Shown: piece by piece, positions 33,868 to 44,270 of the stretch
Layout of the letters: every line of letters starts with the position of its first letter
Position numbering within the stretch: the first letter of the stretch is position 1
Origin: Stemphylium vesicarium
Lineage: Eukaryota > Ascomycota > Dothideomycetes > Pleosporales > Pleosporaceae
Length of the DNA: 64,000 nucleotides
NCBI GenBank assembly: GCA_004380135.1
Contig: QXCR01000096.1
Span: forward strand, 62,001-126,000
Reading direction: 5' to 3'
The notes under the pieces: generated by a model
Databases searched by the model: none
What the model was told of the DNA's origin: nothing
Seen by the model: the letters and a program-made list of their open reading frames with translations, nothing else
Program-made: the position numbers and the translations under genes

Positions 33868-35343
33868 CTATGCTTTTCCTGCAACATGCATGTCTTCCCG
33901 GCTCCCATGTTCCAACTGGCTCGCGACACTACCCAATTCGGTCACGTCGCCACTGGTACGCGTGGCAGTATTGAAATAGCCAGAGGGTACGCAAAGCTTG
34001 GGAAAGGCTATCGGTAATTCCTGCATGGAAGGATTTGACGAGCACGAGCTATTGGTGGCAGACCAACGAAACTTTTCCTCGACAAATTCGTCGTACTCGG
34101 GGTCATCCTCCACATCCTCCCAGTCAGGCAGCGCCTCAAAATCCTCGTCGCTCATCGGCTCGTGTATCGTACCCTTTGCAGCGTCAGCAACTTTCCTTGC
34201 TTTAATATGAGACCTAGAAGGAGACGGGCTTGTCGTGCTTGCCGCAGCCGGCCAACGGAATGGTTTCGTCTTCTCGAAGTAGTTGTATTCTGAGTCGTTC
34301 TCCACGTCAGACCAATCGGGCAGCTCGTCGAAATCCTCGTCATCCATTCTATGAAGACTTTCATCCAGGATCGGGAGACCAATAGATTCTAGGAACAAGT
34401 CGCATGAATCAACTGATAGCAGTGTAAAAGATGGCGCGTGTTCAAGGTGTGCAGTTGGTGGGCTCGACCCATCACTCGTACCAACTCGACTGCGGGAGGC
34501 AGTCAGCTCTCGTTGATAGCCTGGGGTTTGTGGGGAAGCTTCGTGTGGGGCGTGATATAGATGGTCCTCGAGAGGAGAATGATTTGCTTCTCCACCACCT
34601 CCAGACCTCACCCCACCGCGACTCGACACGCCACCTCGAACAGAATCGCCGTCAATATGCCATCCAGAGAACCCTGCAAACTCCCAAGCCCAATCACTCC
34701 CCATAGTATCCAAACTCAGCGTCCTCGCCTCATCTCCGGCCATCGCATCCGCGACTCTGCACTGTCGCTGAGTTTGATCATGTCCAGCTCGTCGCAACGT
34801 ATTCCACACACACGACGACGAGGAATCGCTGATCGTACTAGTGAGACTCACGGTCTCTGATCTCGCCAGCGATTTCATCGCGATATCGTCAGGGGCGCTT
34901 CCGCCGTGTTTTTCCTGTGCGTAGCCGTAGTTGGAGAAAGGAGAGAAGGCCGGCCCGCGGCCTATCATCCGCAGCTCCTCGAGTGGTAGTTTCTTCGTAA
35001 ATTCCAGTAGCGCGATATCAACCTTGAGAACCGCGTACGCATCGAGCGATATCCGTTGCGCTCCCGCGTTACGCTCCTTTGGCGGGAACGCAGCAGGTGC
35101 GGCTGACATGGTTTCGGTCCTCGGGTGGCGGAAGATGGTTGGTGTTGGAGACGGTGTAAGTATCTGGCTGTAAGAAGTGACTGAGGTGAAAATGGTGGTC
35201 GAAGATCCGCCGTGAATGTTTGTGTCCGCGGACTGCGAACGCGATTCGGTTGTACTTGACAGCGAAGACGAGTTGCTTGCTGTGGACCGCGGGGGTGAAA
35301 ACCGATCGCGCATGGAGCGTATGTAATGCTTGAACTTGCCCAT
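33868..35343 (-). CDS. hypothetical protein with duplicated acidic LPDW motif
   Basis: A 491-codon ORF without introns, starting at the first ATG of the frame (MGKFKHYIRSMRDRFSPP); upstream in-frame sequence has only non-ATG starts. I do not recognise the family. The N-terminus is basic and Ser/Thr-rich. A central segment (RISLDAYAVLKVDIALLEFT..) is the only part with mixed hydrophobic pattern and may be a short helical domain. The C-terminal third carries a duplicated acidic unit: DEDFDELPDWSDVENDSEY..FRW (about 34250-34347) and DEDFEALPDWEDVEDDPEY..FRW (about 34063-34155). The unit looks like a linear binding motif (acidic, with conserved LPDW and FRW). Otherwise low-complexity and probably disordered. 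No signal peptide or membrane segment. Confidence 0.7.
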   Translation of the reverse strand: MGKFKHYIRSMRDRFSPPRSTASNSSSLSSTTESRSQSADTNIHGGSSTTIFTSVTSYSQILTPSPTPTIFRHPRTETMSAAPAAFPPKERNAGAQRISLDAYAVLKVDIALLEFTKKLPLEELRMIGRGPAFSPFSNYGYAQEKHGGSAPDDIAMKSLARSETVSLTSTISDSSSSCVWNTLRRAGHDQTQRQCRVADAMAGDEARTLSLDTMGSDWAWEFAGFSGWHIDGDSVRGGVSSRGGVRSGGGGEANHSPLEDHLYHAPHEASPQTPGYQRELTASRSRVGTSDGSSPPTAHLEHAPSFTLLSVDSCDLFLESIGLPILDESLHRMDDEDFDELPDWSDVENDSEYNYFEKTKPFRWPAAASTTSPSPSRSHIKARKVADAAKGTIHEPMSDEDFEALPDWEDVEDDPEYDEFVEEKFRWSATNSSCSSNPSMQELPIAFPKLCVPSGYFNTATRTSGDVTELGSVASQLEHGSREDMHVAGKA

Positions 35344-36648
35344 CTTGTGCTGCTGTGGAGATTCGAAAATTGAGTCGGTTGTGTTGGGGTGAGTTGAGTT
35401 GAGCTCTGTTGCGAAGAAGTCAGGTTTGGAAATGCGGCAGACGATGGGTATTGAGAATGGAAGCACAATAGCCTTGAGCGCCCCGGACAGTGTGGGAAAG
35501 AAGGATTCACCGCGATACTTCCACGAGATCGAAATCACCAAGTCTTATTGACCAAGTCCCGCAATCGGCGTTTGGCTAGTGAAGGGTCATTTGACAACAG
35601 CGCTATCGAGCTTCATCAAACTCCAGTGAAAGTTTGGCTCCTTGCGGGCGGCAATACGACAGAAGCCTCTGTCACTTCCGATTAACTTGGTGTTTTCACG
35701 CTATTTACTAAGAGAAGGTGGGGCTACTTCTTCCTCAAGTTTTATCATAAAAACAACAGTTCGATGAAAAAGATCTTGCAACCGAAAACGGCTGGAGTAC
35801 GAGATGCTCGCAAGCAAGCTCCAAGATGTATGAGATAAACGGGCATACATTCCCTAGCAGGCTCGTAGCATGATATGACTCTAGTCCGACCGCCAGAGCC
35901 ACTTGTACCCGGAAGTTAACAGATGTACGAGGCCCGTGAGCCCCATCACCTTCGTGGAATCAAAAGACAACACTGGCATTTCTGGAGAAGGACCTTTCTT
36001 GAAAGGGGAAGTGTGCAGCGCTGCGTCAGTCAAAGCCATCAAATCCATGAGTACCCATCACACTTGCCGTCTGCGTCCTTAAATCAGTGGGTCAATCAAT
36101 ACGCACTGCGGTGATTACATCGTCTTCAGGTTTTCGGACCTTGGATCAATGCATTGTTCTCGGAGGCCAGCTTGCAGAGACGTCCGTGGGGAATACCCAA
36201 GAATCACTTCGAGCAGAAGCTCATCACTCGATCATCAGCGGCATCGGAGAAAGCCTACAACATTGTCACGTAGAGCTGAAGTAAGAGAGTGTCACTCTGC
36301 GTCACGAAAGTGAACACATAGCGCTCTCAAGCTAATGAATCGAGGACGAAGGCGGCGCGTATCGTTGTAGGGAGAGGAAAGAAGGTGGGAGCGTGTGGTC
36401 GATATTATACAGGCGGTGGTATGGCGCTAGAAGTTCGGCGCACTAGGCCCCGTGAACGTGGATAAGGCTGCCTAGGTAAGCGATAATGATGGTGATGATG
36501 AAGAAAAGTTTTCGATACGAAATTTACCATTCACCCGGTGACGCCACAGCCCGTGCCAAGCGAGGTTTCAGTATTCACGAGCGCCTGTCTCCTCACCAGG
36601 CCGACATTTCATCACGACGCGCACTGATATAACGAGCCAAGATGTTTA
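35344..36648. other. 1.3 kb without a recognised gene
   Basis: Divergent upstream region of the acidic-repeat gene and the Zn2Cys6-like gene. Short ORFs only. Confidence 0.4.
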
Positions 36649-37311
36649 ATGGTGCGACACCTTGCAAATCTAAATCCGCATCCGAGGAAGACAGAATCTG
36701 AGCCGCTTTCCATTTCACCATGGCAACACACATTGACTAACACCGACAGCTCAAGTGAGGCTCCTCGCTCCTCGAAGGGGCCATTTGTACAAGACGAGCT
36801 TGGAGAGGTTCATAGAGTGGTCCCTGAAAATGCGGCAGCAGACGTACACTCACCACCCCGACGTCCCGCGATGAAATCGACTTCGCGCGACCACTCGCAG
36901 TATCTTCACCAAGCTGGAAAGTCACTCCACGTAACCATCGAGGATGACCAGAAATCCGCCTCCAATGTCCCTCTAGATTCGCGGCCGCATGAGCCTGACC
37001 CGCCAAATTCTGGGATGTCGGGCGAAGACACAAGCAGCATCCGCGTAGTGAAGTGTGAGCGCTGCCGCACCAGTGAGCTTTCCTGTGACGGCAGCTTTAC
37101 CTGCGCGTCGTGTGAGGCCGGCAAAGAAGAATGTGTCCGTCGCCGCCGCGGGTTCTTCGTAGCACACGAAGAGTACTGCAATGCGAGCTGTGAGCGACTT
37201 CACAAGGGTGATGAGGAGAAAAGCGCTCTAGCAAAGGCTGCTCTGGAGAAGAAACGGAAGCGAGAAGCTGAGACAGGCGTGGTTGATGGGGTGACAGACA
37301 AAGACGCGTAA
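36649..37311 (+). CDS. hypothetical protein with Zn2Cys6-like cysteine cluster
   Basis: A 220-codon ORF beginning at ATG 36649. Near residue 135 it has C-x2-C-x6-C-x5-C-x2-C-x6-C (CERCRTSELSCDGSFTCASC then C), the exact spacing of the fungal Zn2Cys6 binuclear cluster, followed by basic RRRR. Unlike most such regulators the cluster is central, and no fungal-specific transcription factor domain follows, so DNA binding is only possible. The true start is unsure: TTGACTAACACCGACAG at about 36734-36750 looks like a branch site plus acceptor, so an upstream exon may exist. After the TAA the same frame stays open to 37509 with an acidic tail (NEDKAMENAIVYAYLADGN); a 60-nt intron from GTGACA (ending before GTTGAAAATG) would remove the stop. 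Confidence 0.5.
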   Translation: MVRHLANLNPHPRKTESEPLSISPWQHTLTNTDSSSEAPRSSKGPFVQDELGEVHRVVPENAAADVHSPPRRPAMKSTSRDHSQYLHQAGKSLHVTIEDDQKSASNVPLDSRPHEPDPPNSGMSGEDTSSIRVVKCERCRTSELSCDGSFTCASCEAGKEECVRRRRGFFVAHEEYCNASCERLHKGDEEKSALAKAALEKKRKREAETGVVDGVTDKDA

Positions 37312-37509
37312 GGGTTGGCTGGGAAGAATTTGGGGGTTACGGGCATCAAGGTTGAAAATGAGCAGTGCAAGAAGACGAAAGGAGACGGCGATGGCGATGA
37401 TAATGAGGATAAAGCTATGGAGAACGCGATTGTATATGCGTATCTTGCGGATGGGAACAGGACGACTGAGGAGATTCTTGATGTTCTTGAGCCGCCAGAG
37501 CCATCTTGA

Positions 37510-38035
37510 TGGGGTGGGAATTGGAAGGTCTGTCTTGTTTACTAGAGAGAACGGAATCTTTCCGTAAGATACGAATAGCTGAGAAACCATATGAGCTTGG
37601 CAGGAACCCCCGATGTTTTTCGGGTTCGTACGCACGGTACTATCAGCACCTCTTTTGACTATGCGGCGGTTCTTGTTGAAAGACACCGACTGCTCCGGCG
37701 AGGACGTCTTGCGCGTTTTGAGTGCCCTGAATACCTGCTGGATAGTTGGAAAAATTATTGAATAAACAAATCCAGACTTCTACGCAAATCCTGCAAGTCG
37801 ATTTGTTCGTGTGCAAGCACTAAGGTTGACTTTGGCAGTGTACGTTGGGTGTCCTTCTACGTTTCGTAATCACTCGGCTATACTTGCCCCTCCGCATTCC
37901 CCGCTCCAATGACCTACATCATGACCTGCGTCCCCCATTTCTAAGCATCGCGGTACTGCGCCGTGGTTCTCATATAAAATAAGACCTTCTCACGTATCTA
38001 ACATTTCCTTGCACATATTTGATTGGTATTATAAC
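37510..38035. promoter_or_regulatory. promoter region of the DUF427 gene
   Basis: About 525 bases with no gene seen; should hold the 3' flank of the Zn2Cys6-like gene and the promoter of the next. Confidence 0.4.
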
Positions 38036-38891
38036 ATGGCGTCCACCGCTGAGTGAGTCCCCATCTCCACCCTGCATCACTCCTTCTAACAAGGATAGTC
38101 TCGTAAAGCTCGCCCAAAAGCTCGTTCGCGACGGCCCATGCAGGATAGAGCATACGGCGCGCCGCGTGAGAGGCCTTGTAGACGGCAAATACGCCTTCGA
38201 CACGATAAAGGCGCATCACGTTTGGGAGCTTGAACTGCGTTACCCACAGTACTTGACGTCTGTCCGTGGTGTAACGTACTGTACGCTAACTCGCTGAAGA
38301 TACTTTGTTCCCATATCGAGCTTCACATCGGACGCAAAGCTATCCAAAACCTCGCCCGTAGACGGCACAGATGACGGCGTTCATCTTGGTACTCTGACAG
38401 TTGGCAACCGCAGCAGTAACCGCATCCTCCTGTTCAACACGGGGAAGCTCAAGGATCTCGTCAAGGTAGACTTCCGAGCTATGGACCAGTGGTTTGAAGA
38501 GGATATGCCAATCTACGGTCATCCGAAGGATCCTTACAAGCGCGTCGACATCCTGCCGTCTTCTCGTGCCGTCAAGGTAGCTCTGGATGGGGTTACGCTT
38601 GCTGAATGCTCAAACTCTTTATTCCTGTTCGAGACGACGCTCAGAACACGACACTATCTTGCGCCCACGAGCGTCAAATGGGAGCACCTTGCGCCGAGCG
38701 ATACAGTGACGTTTTGTCCGTACAAAGGACGAGCGGAATACTACGATGTCAATGTGAACGGGAAGCGGTATAGGGACGTCGTGTGGTACTACAGATACCC
38801 AACAGCTGAAAGCGCGCCGATTGCGGGGCATATGTGCTTCTACAACGAATTGGTGGATGTGTGGATTGACGGGGCAAAGGAGGAGAAGTAG
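38036..38891 (+). CDS. DUF427 (NTP_transf_9) domain protein
   Basis: Three exons (38036-38052, 38099-38248, 38300-38891) join in phase to 252 aa; the first exon is only 17 nt. Intron donors are GTGAGT and GTACTT, and a CTAAC branch is visible in each. The C-terminal half shows the DUF427 fold signature: VKVALDGVTLAECSNSLFLF, RHYLAPTSVKWEHLAPSD, CPYKGRAEYYDVNVNG and WYYRYP followed by GHMCFYNELVDVWIDG. The N-terminal half (AQKLVRDGPCRIEHTARRVR, KYAFDTIKAHHVWE) resembles a second, diverged copy of the same domain, as in many ascomycete homologues. The molecular function of the family is unknown. No signal peptide. Confidence 0.88.
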
Positions 38892-40986
38892 GGTGAACAA
38901 GACCGTTATGTGGTCTCTGTATGCCTCATGGTGCATTGGAGGAAGCAGACACAGTGCTATCAACAGTCGGTCAGCCCAAGTAGTCGGGATCGTTTTGGTA
39001 ATTCCTTCCTGCGTCGGTATCTTTTTTATCTGATCAAAAATCAAGCGCAGAAAAGTCGTACTGTTGGCTGTGGCTTAGAACTGTTGAATCATTTGGGGAA
39101 CGGGCATGTTTGAACTGCATACGCTCGACGGTAAGCGATCATTCCGCATTTCGTTGGGATTCCAGCCACGCGTTCACATCAAAGAAGGAGTTCGTAGAGT
39201 ATTGCCGTTGCTGCTGGTTCGTCACTGCTGTGGTACGACGAGGTTGGGGTGCGGGAAGGTGGCAAGTGCGAACCATGGATCGGGAGAGGCGATGAAAAGA
39301 CTCGGGTAGGTCGGGTTAGCACGCTGAGCGGATCCCTCAGGAGAAACAAATTCTAGTCATGTGGACCCGGGGGGCATGCTGGCCTGATTCCAGCATTGCC
39401 GCTATCACTTTATGTACGGAGGTCTTGGCAGCGGGCTAGCTGTTTCGAGTCGTGACTGAGAAACGCGAAACATGCAGCGGGCGGCCTGGATGCGCTTTCT
39501 GCCCGCGTCGCCTTGGCAGGGGAACCGAGGGGGAGATTGCCATGTCAGCGCCACGGGGTCGTCGGCGATATTGTGCAACGCCTTCAGAGTAAGCGTCTGA
39601 AGTCTTTTCCCGTGAGTTTAGTTGTATGCAAAATGTACATCTCAACATGTGCCGATCCAGCTTCGCATTGTCGCGGGAAACGTTGGCACGTTCGCATCCC
39701 CGCGTGTGCTTCTGCACCTGAACCGTCATTTCCGCCCATCCATGCACGATTCAGCGACATTCAATACCTCAACCCACAAGCATCATCGGTGGAGCCGGCC
39801 GCATCAGGAAAACGCTGTATACGCTATGCGTTGTCCCACTTTGCATCGTATCGGTCGGCAGGTCAGCCTACTGCCACCGTTTTCTATGCGGATCCGATCT
39901 TTCGCACCGAACGCTCACCAATGCCGCCCGATCAGCGACGTTGTACAAGCCAGGATTATTCGGCTTACCATAAAATCTCAGCCAAAGTGTCAGCTTGCTA
40001 CGGACGAAACGTTGCAACTTTGCACCGTATGGACCGAGGGGGAGCAGTGGAAAAAGCAGTCGCTGAAAGACTCGTAGGGGGCCTTGGACTGCCGAGACAT
40101 GCCTTGTTTTTCTCGCTCAAGACACTAGACGCCACTTCTCGGTTCCTGCAGCCATCAGCAAACTCTCCTCGACCAACCCCGCAGCTCGCTCTCGCACAGC
40201 ATACCAGCCAGAGCAAATGGCCAAGTTTTCCCGCTCGACTCTATGCGAGGCCAAGTATTGCTGCTCGTATCTTCACACTTCTGGAGCAAGATTGATCACG
40301 CTTTCTGTCCTGGCGCCCAGGCTACTTCTTCGGTAGGCTTAAGCTGTTTCAGCCAGCCCTACCCATCACATCAGGTAGCGGCCATTTAGGGAGCATCTTG
40401 GGGAGAACTCTTACCTCCGAGGTTTCCGTGTAGGATTACTTTACGTGGAGGAATCATCATCCGATTGACTAGTAGCACCGTTGAGGGGTCGTCTACAGAA
40501 ATCCCCACCACCGTCATGCGGTGGCTTATCGGATTCCTACCATGCGGATGCCGGGCTCCATGAACGCCCACTGCCTAGGAAACAATGCGTCACGGCCAGG
40601 GGTCGATATGACCTAGCCGCGCATCAAACCGAACAGTCAGCACGCCTATACCCATCCCAGCCCATCCATACTGGTGATCTACATACGCCGAGAAAAAGCC
40701 CGCTTGAAATAGATCGTGCCGCTGTGGTAGCGACAGGGCTGCCTCGCGAGGGCGCGCATGCCCAGCCCACTAGTCCAATCTCGCGCGTGTCATGCCTGGC
40801 GCCGCTGTGTCGGAGCGGGAATATATCTATAGGAGGGCCTCTGGCCCTGTAGTGAGCTTTACGAGTTATCGCCTGTCCCTCATCACCCTCACCGTCAACT
40901 CGAAGGGTGTCGAGACTCATCAGTTCTGGAAGTCGTAGACTTCTGTACATTCGCTTTTGCACCACTCTCGCTCTGCTTCACTTAAT
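38892..40986. other. 2.1 kb without a recognised gene
   Basis: A 260-codon plus-strand ORF (39513-40295) has biased, non-protein-like composition and no intron signals or family match, so I do not call it. The right end is the promoter of the deacetylase; ATATATCTATA at 40821-40831 is a weak TATA candidate. Confidence 0.4.
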
Positions 40987-43352
40987 ATGCATCTCACCAC
41001 TTTAATAGGCCTCGCGGCCGGACTTGCCACACAGGCTGTCAACGCAGCCTGCAGCGCACCCCTTACCATTGACGATTTCTCCAAGTATTCTTCCAGCAAC
41101 AACAATTTGGGCAGCTGGACGAGCGGTTTGTGTTTTCCCTACAAGTGCTTACTGAGCGTTCACTGATCAGCGTAGCCGATGGTTCCATGGCCTCCATCTC
41201 CGCCAGCAACGGCGTCCTTTCATTCAAGCCCAAGTCAGGGTCTTACTTCTACGAAACTTTCCCTTGCCAAGCTGCCACCAGCAATGGATACAACTCCCTC
41301 AGCTTCGACATCAAGGGCCCTGCCGGCGGCTCCGCTACTTTGGAGATCCAGACCAAGACTAGCTGCTCCGCTACCTCGTACACCTCCAAGTACATCTCCG
41401 TTGCTGGATTGACTGGAACCACCCAGACTATCAATGTTCCTCTTTCTCAATTCTCCGGCGCCAATGGCAATGCCGTCACCGGTTTCGTTTGGTCTGGCTT
41501 CTCTTCCACTTCCGTTACATGGCAAATGAGCAAGATTGCTTTCGGATGCAGCAGCTCCTCCGGTGGCAGCTCCAGCGCTACCTCGGCGTCATCCACCAAG
41601 GCAGGTTCCACCTCAACCCGCACCACGATGCAAACCTCCTCGGTTCCTACTGCTACTGGTTCCGGCTCTACTCTGTTGATCGATGACTGGATTTCTCAGT
41701 CTCGTCTTACTTTCTTGTTTTACAACGCCATGGGCTATCCTACCTCGGATGACAGCACCATGACTTCCGTCACTGTTGGAAAGCCTGCCACCAACCGTGT
41801 CGAGTTCGTGCCCAAGGCCGACTCCTACTTCTACTCCCAATTTCCTTGTGTCGATGCGAAGAACAAGGGATACAACGGCATCTCTCTCCGCATCAAGGCT
41901 CCTGCCGGCGCTTCGCTCAACGTTCAGCTCGACTCTTCTGACGGCTGCGATGCTACCAACGCCAAGTCCTTTTATGCTTCTGCTGCCGACCTTGGCTGGA
42001 CATTCAACGGCCAGGAGAAGCTGTACACCATCCCCTTCAGCAAATTCTCTGGCCTCAACACAGCCAAGATCACCACGATTCTCTTCTCTGGTTTCTCTGG
42101 CACCACTTCCTTCGGCCCCATGGCTTTCTACAGTGGCAACTCTGGAGAGTACGTTGCGCCACCTACCGCTGCCGACCCTGGTGCTACCGCTACTGTCCCC
42201 GCTCCCAGCAACCCCTCTGCCAGCGGTCTGGTGATTGACAAGTTTGCCAATGCCAACAGCAACGCCATGGGCAACTGGCACGGTGGTGACGAGGGCATGA
42301 CTCTCAAGTACGCCAGCAACAAGTTGACCATCACCTCCCCTGATGCCGACTACGCCTTCTACACCCAAGTTTCCAGCGGATGCTCCGACTTCACCAAGTA
42401 CAAGGGCTCTTACCTCCACATTGCTTACTCTGGTACTACTGATTTCACTGTCGCATTCCAGCAGCACAACAGCAAGTGCGACACGGCAATCGCTCCTTAC
42501 CCTGAGACCTGGGATTCCGCTGAAGCCGGACGTTACGCCAGCAACGGCCACATCTACATTCCCATCAGCCACTTCAAGATTGACCTCACCCGTGTCATTG
42601 GTTTCTCGCTCAAGGGATTCCACACCTCTGAGTCCGTCACTCTTTCCGTCATCGAGATTGTCTCTTCCGTTCCATCTGGCACCAAGGTCCCCAAGAAGGA
42701 CGAGACTGGTAACCTGATCTTCTCTTGCAAGCGCCCCAACTCATTCGCTTTCGCCATTGATGACGGGCAGCCCGATCTCGCCCAGGAGGTTCTCAAGATC
42801 ATCCGCGAGGAGGACGTCAAGGTCACCTTCTTCACCGTCGGCGCCCCCCTCCTCGACGCCTCCACCAACCTGACCAACGTGTACAAGGAGATGATGGCCG
42901 CCGGTCACCAGCTCGCTCTCCACTCCTTCACTCACCCCAAGATGGAGGGCCTTCCCGACTACGCCTCCATCGACTGGGAGTACAACGAGGACGTCAAGGC
43001 CATGAAGTCACAATTCAATGGTCTCGAATCCACCTACTTCCGTCCTCCTTTTGGTACCGAGGGTGCCCGCATGCGCTCCCGTCTCACAAAGGCCGTTGGT
43101 AACAGCGCCAGCATCGTCAACTGGAGCGTCGACGTCGAGGACTGGTTGTGGGCTGAGACCGACACCCCCGAGCAGCAAAAGGTTGCTTTCCAGCGTGACG
43201 TGGACAAGGGTGGTAACTTGGTTGTGCTTCACTACCTCTACCCTAGCACTGTCAGCTACCTCCGCGAGTTTATCCAGATTGCTAAGAAGACTGGAAAGCA
43301 GCTTATGCGTGTGGACCAGTGCATGATGGACCCCAACGCTCCTCCGCTATAG
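40987..43352 (+). CDS. secreted modular polysaccharide deacetylase (CE4)
   Basis: Exon 1 (from ATG 40987) encodes a signal peptide (MHLTTLIGLAAGLATQAVNA). A short intron (best in-phase reading 41130-41170, donor GTGTTT, uncertain) joins it to a long second exon ending 43352; about 774 aa. The N-terminal two thirds hold three related beta-sandwich-like modules, each opening with L/T/V-ID-D/K-F/W (TIDDFSKYSS, LIDDWISQSR, VIDKFANANS) and separated by Ser/Thr/Pro linkers. The C-terminal ~220 residues are a CE4 deacetylase: motif 1 FAFAIDDGQPD (usually TFDDGP), motif 2 HSFTHPKM with both metal histidines, motif 3 FRPPFG, motif 4 NWSVDVEDWLW, motif 5 VVLHYLYPST. Expected to remove acetyl groups from chitin or another wall polysaccharide outside the cell. 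The repeated modules may bind carbohydrate (inference). Confidence 0.88.
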
Positions 43353-44270
43353 ATGCGCAGATACAGTTGGGCGACATTTGTTGTTGCTGTCGTTGTATGG
43401 GGATGATACCAGTTATGCGGATGCGAATTTCGTTGTAGATATAGTTTTGAAGATGTACGGTTTAGCATGAAAGGGATTGTTAATCGTAATTATACCTCTG
43501 CTTGATGAGAGTTTTTGATCTGCTTCGAATCGTCTGCTTTTCGTGCTTATAATCACTTTTGGCCTGCGAGACTCTTTCTTAATGTCGGCTTACTAAGTCG
43601 TCTAACTACATGCATAACTCATTTCAGCAGCATTCTTTTCGCTGCTCAAGTGTGTTTTTTTCAACTAGTCTTCATGTTGCACCCCCTCTTCTCCACCGGC
43701 TTAACTTCTCTCACCTGCTTGTCCCCTCAGCCATGCCCGCTGAGTTGGCGAGAGGGCGATGCAATAGAAAGGCAGCTCGTGTCCACCGCTTTGCAGGCTC
43801 CTCTGGTCACTACTCTTCTATGTTCTTCATGCTGCCTGTCTAGCTCTTTTGTTTTTATGTCTGCCTTCCCCGTTGTCTCTACGTTCCTTCCTCGTCTCGC
43901 GCGGCGCCGTTGTTTCCTAGAGATTTATCTGCACATGCACTGGCATGCGAAGGAAGACGCCATCGCTTGGTCGTTTAAACGCCCTGTGCCTTCCAGTTTG
44001 TCTTACCCAGCGCATTCACTATTCGTATCTAGGCAGCAAGCAAGTATCGCGTGCGGCCCCATAGTGTGGAAGGAGCGATTGCGGTGCGTAGGCATAGTGA
44101 CAGTGAGGAAAAGCGCGACTTCACCTTTTCACCTTTCCTCGCCCACGTCCACGTTCCTCACTCTTTGTCCGGCAGCCTAAACACACGCTCTGCTCGTCCC
44201 GAATCCTTTGACGTAGAGCATACAACCCGCAAACTCTACCACAAGCACCACCCCAACCAACACCCGCAAA
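43353..44270. other. intergenic, deacetylase 3' flank and promoter of the Gly/Met-rich gene
   Basis: About 900 bases. A 221-codon ORF (43515-44180) is rich in Ser/Leu/Phe/Cys with no family match and overlaps T/C-rich sequence; I treat it as chance. The last bases before 44271 (CCACCCCAACCAACACCCGCAAA) are a typical fungal 5' leader. Confidence 0.4.

Noticed and set aside
35344..35541. 66-codon N-terminal extension of the acidic-repeat protein
   Set aside because: It begins at a TTG and contains no ATG; the first ATG is at 35343.
39513..40295. 260-codon ORF
   Set aside because: Biased composition, no family resemblance, no intron signals, and overlaps other equally long random ORFs.
41613..42623. 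336-codon minus-strand ORF
   Set aside because: Shadow of the deacetylase exon, caused by codon bias; rich in Val/Gly/Ser without motifs.
43515..44180. 221-codon ORF rich in Ser/Leu/Phe
   Set aside because: No motif, and lies in T/C-rich upstream sequence of the Gly/Met-rich gene.
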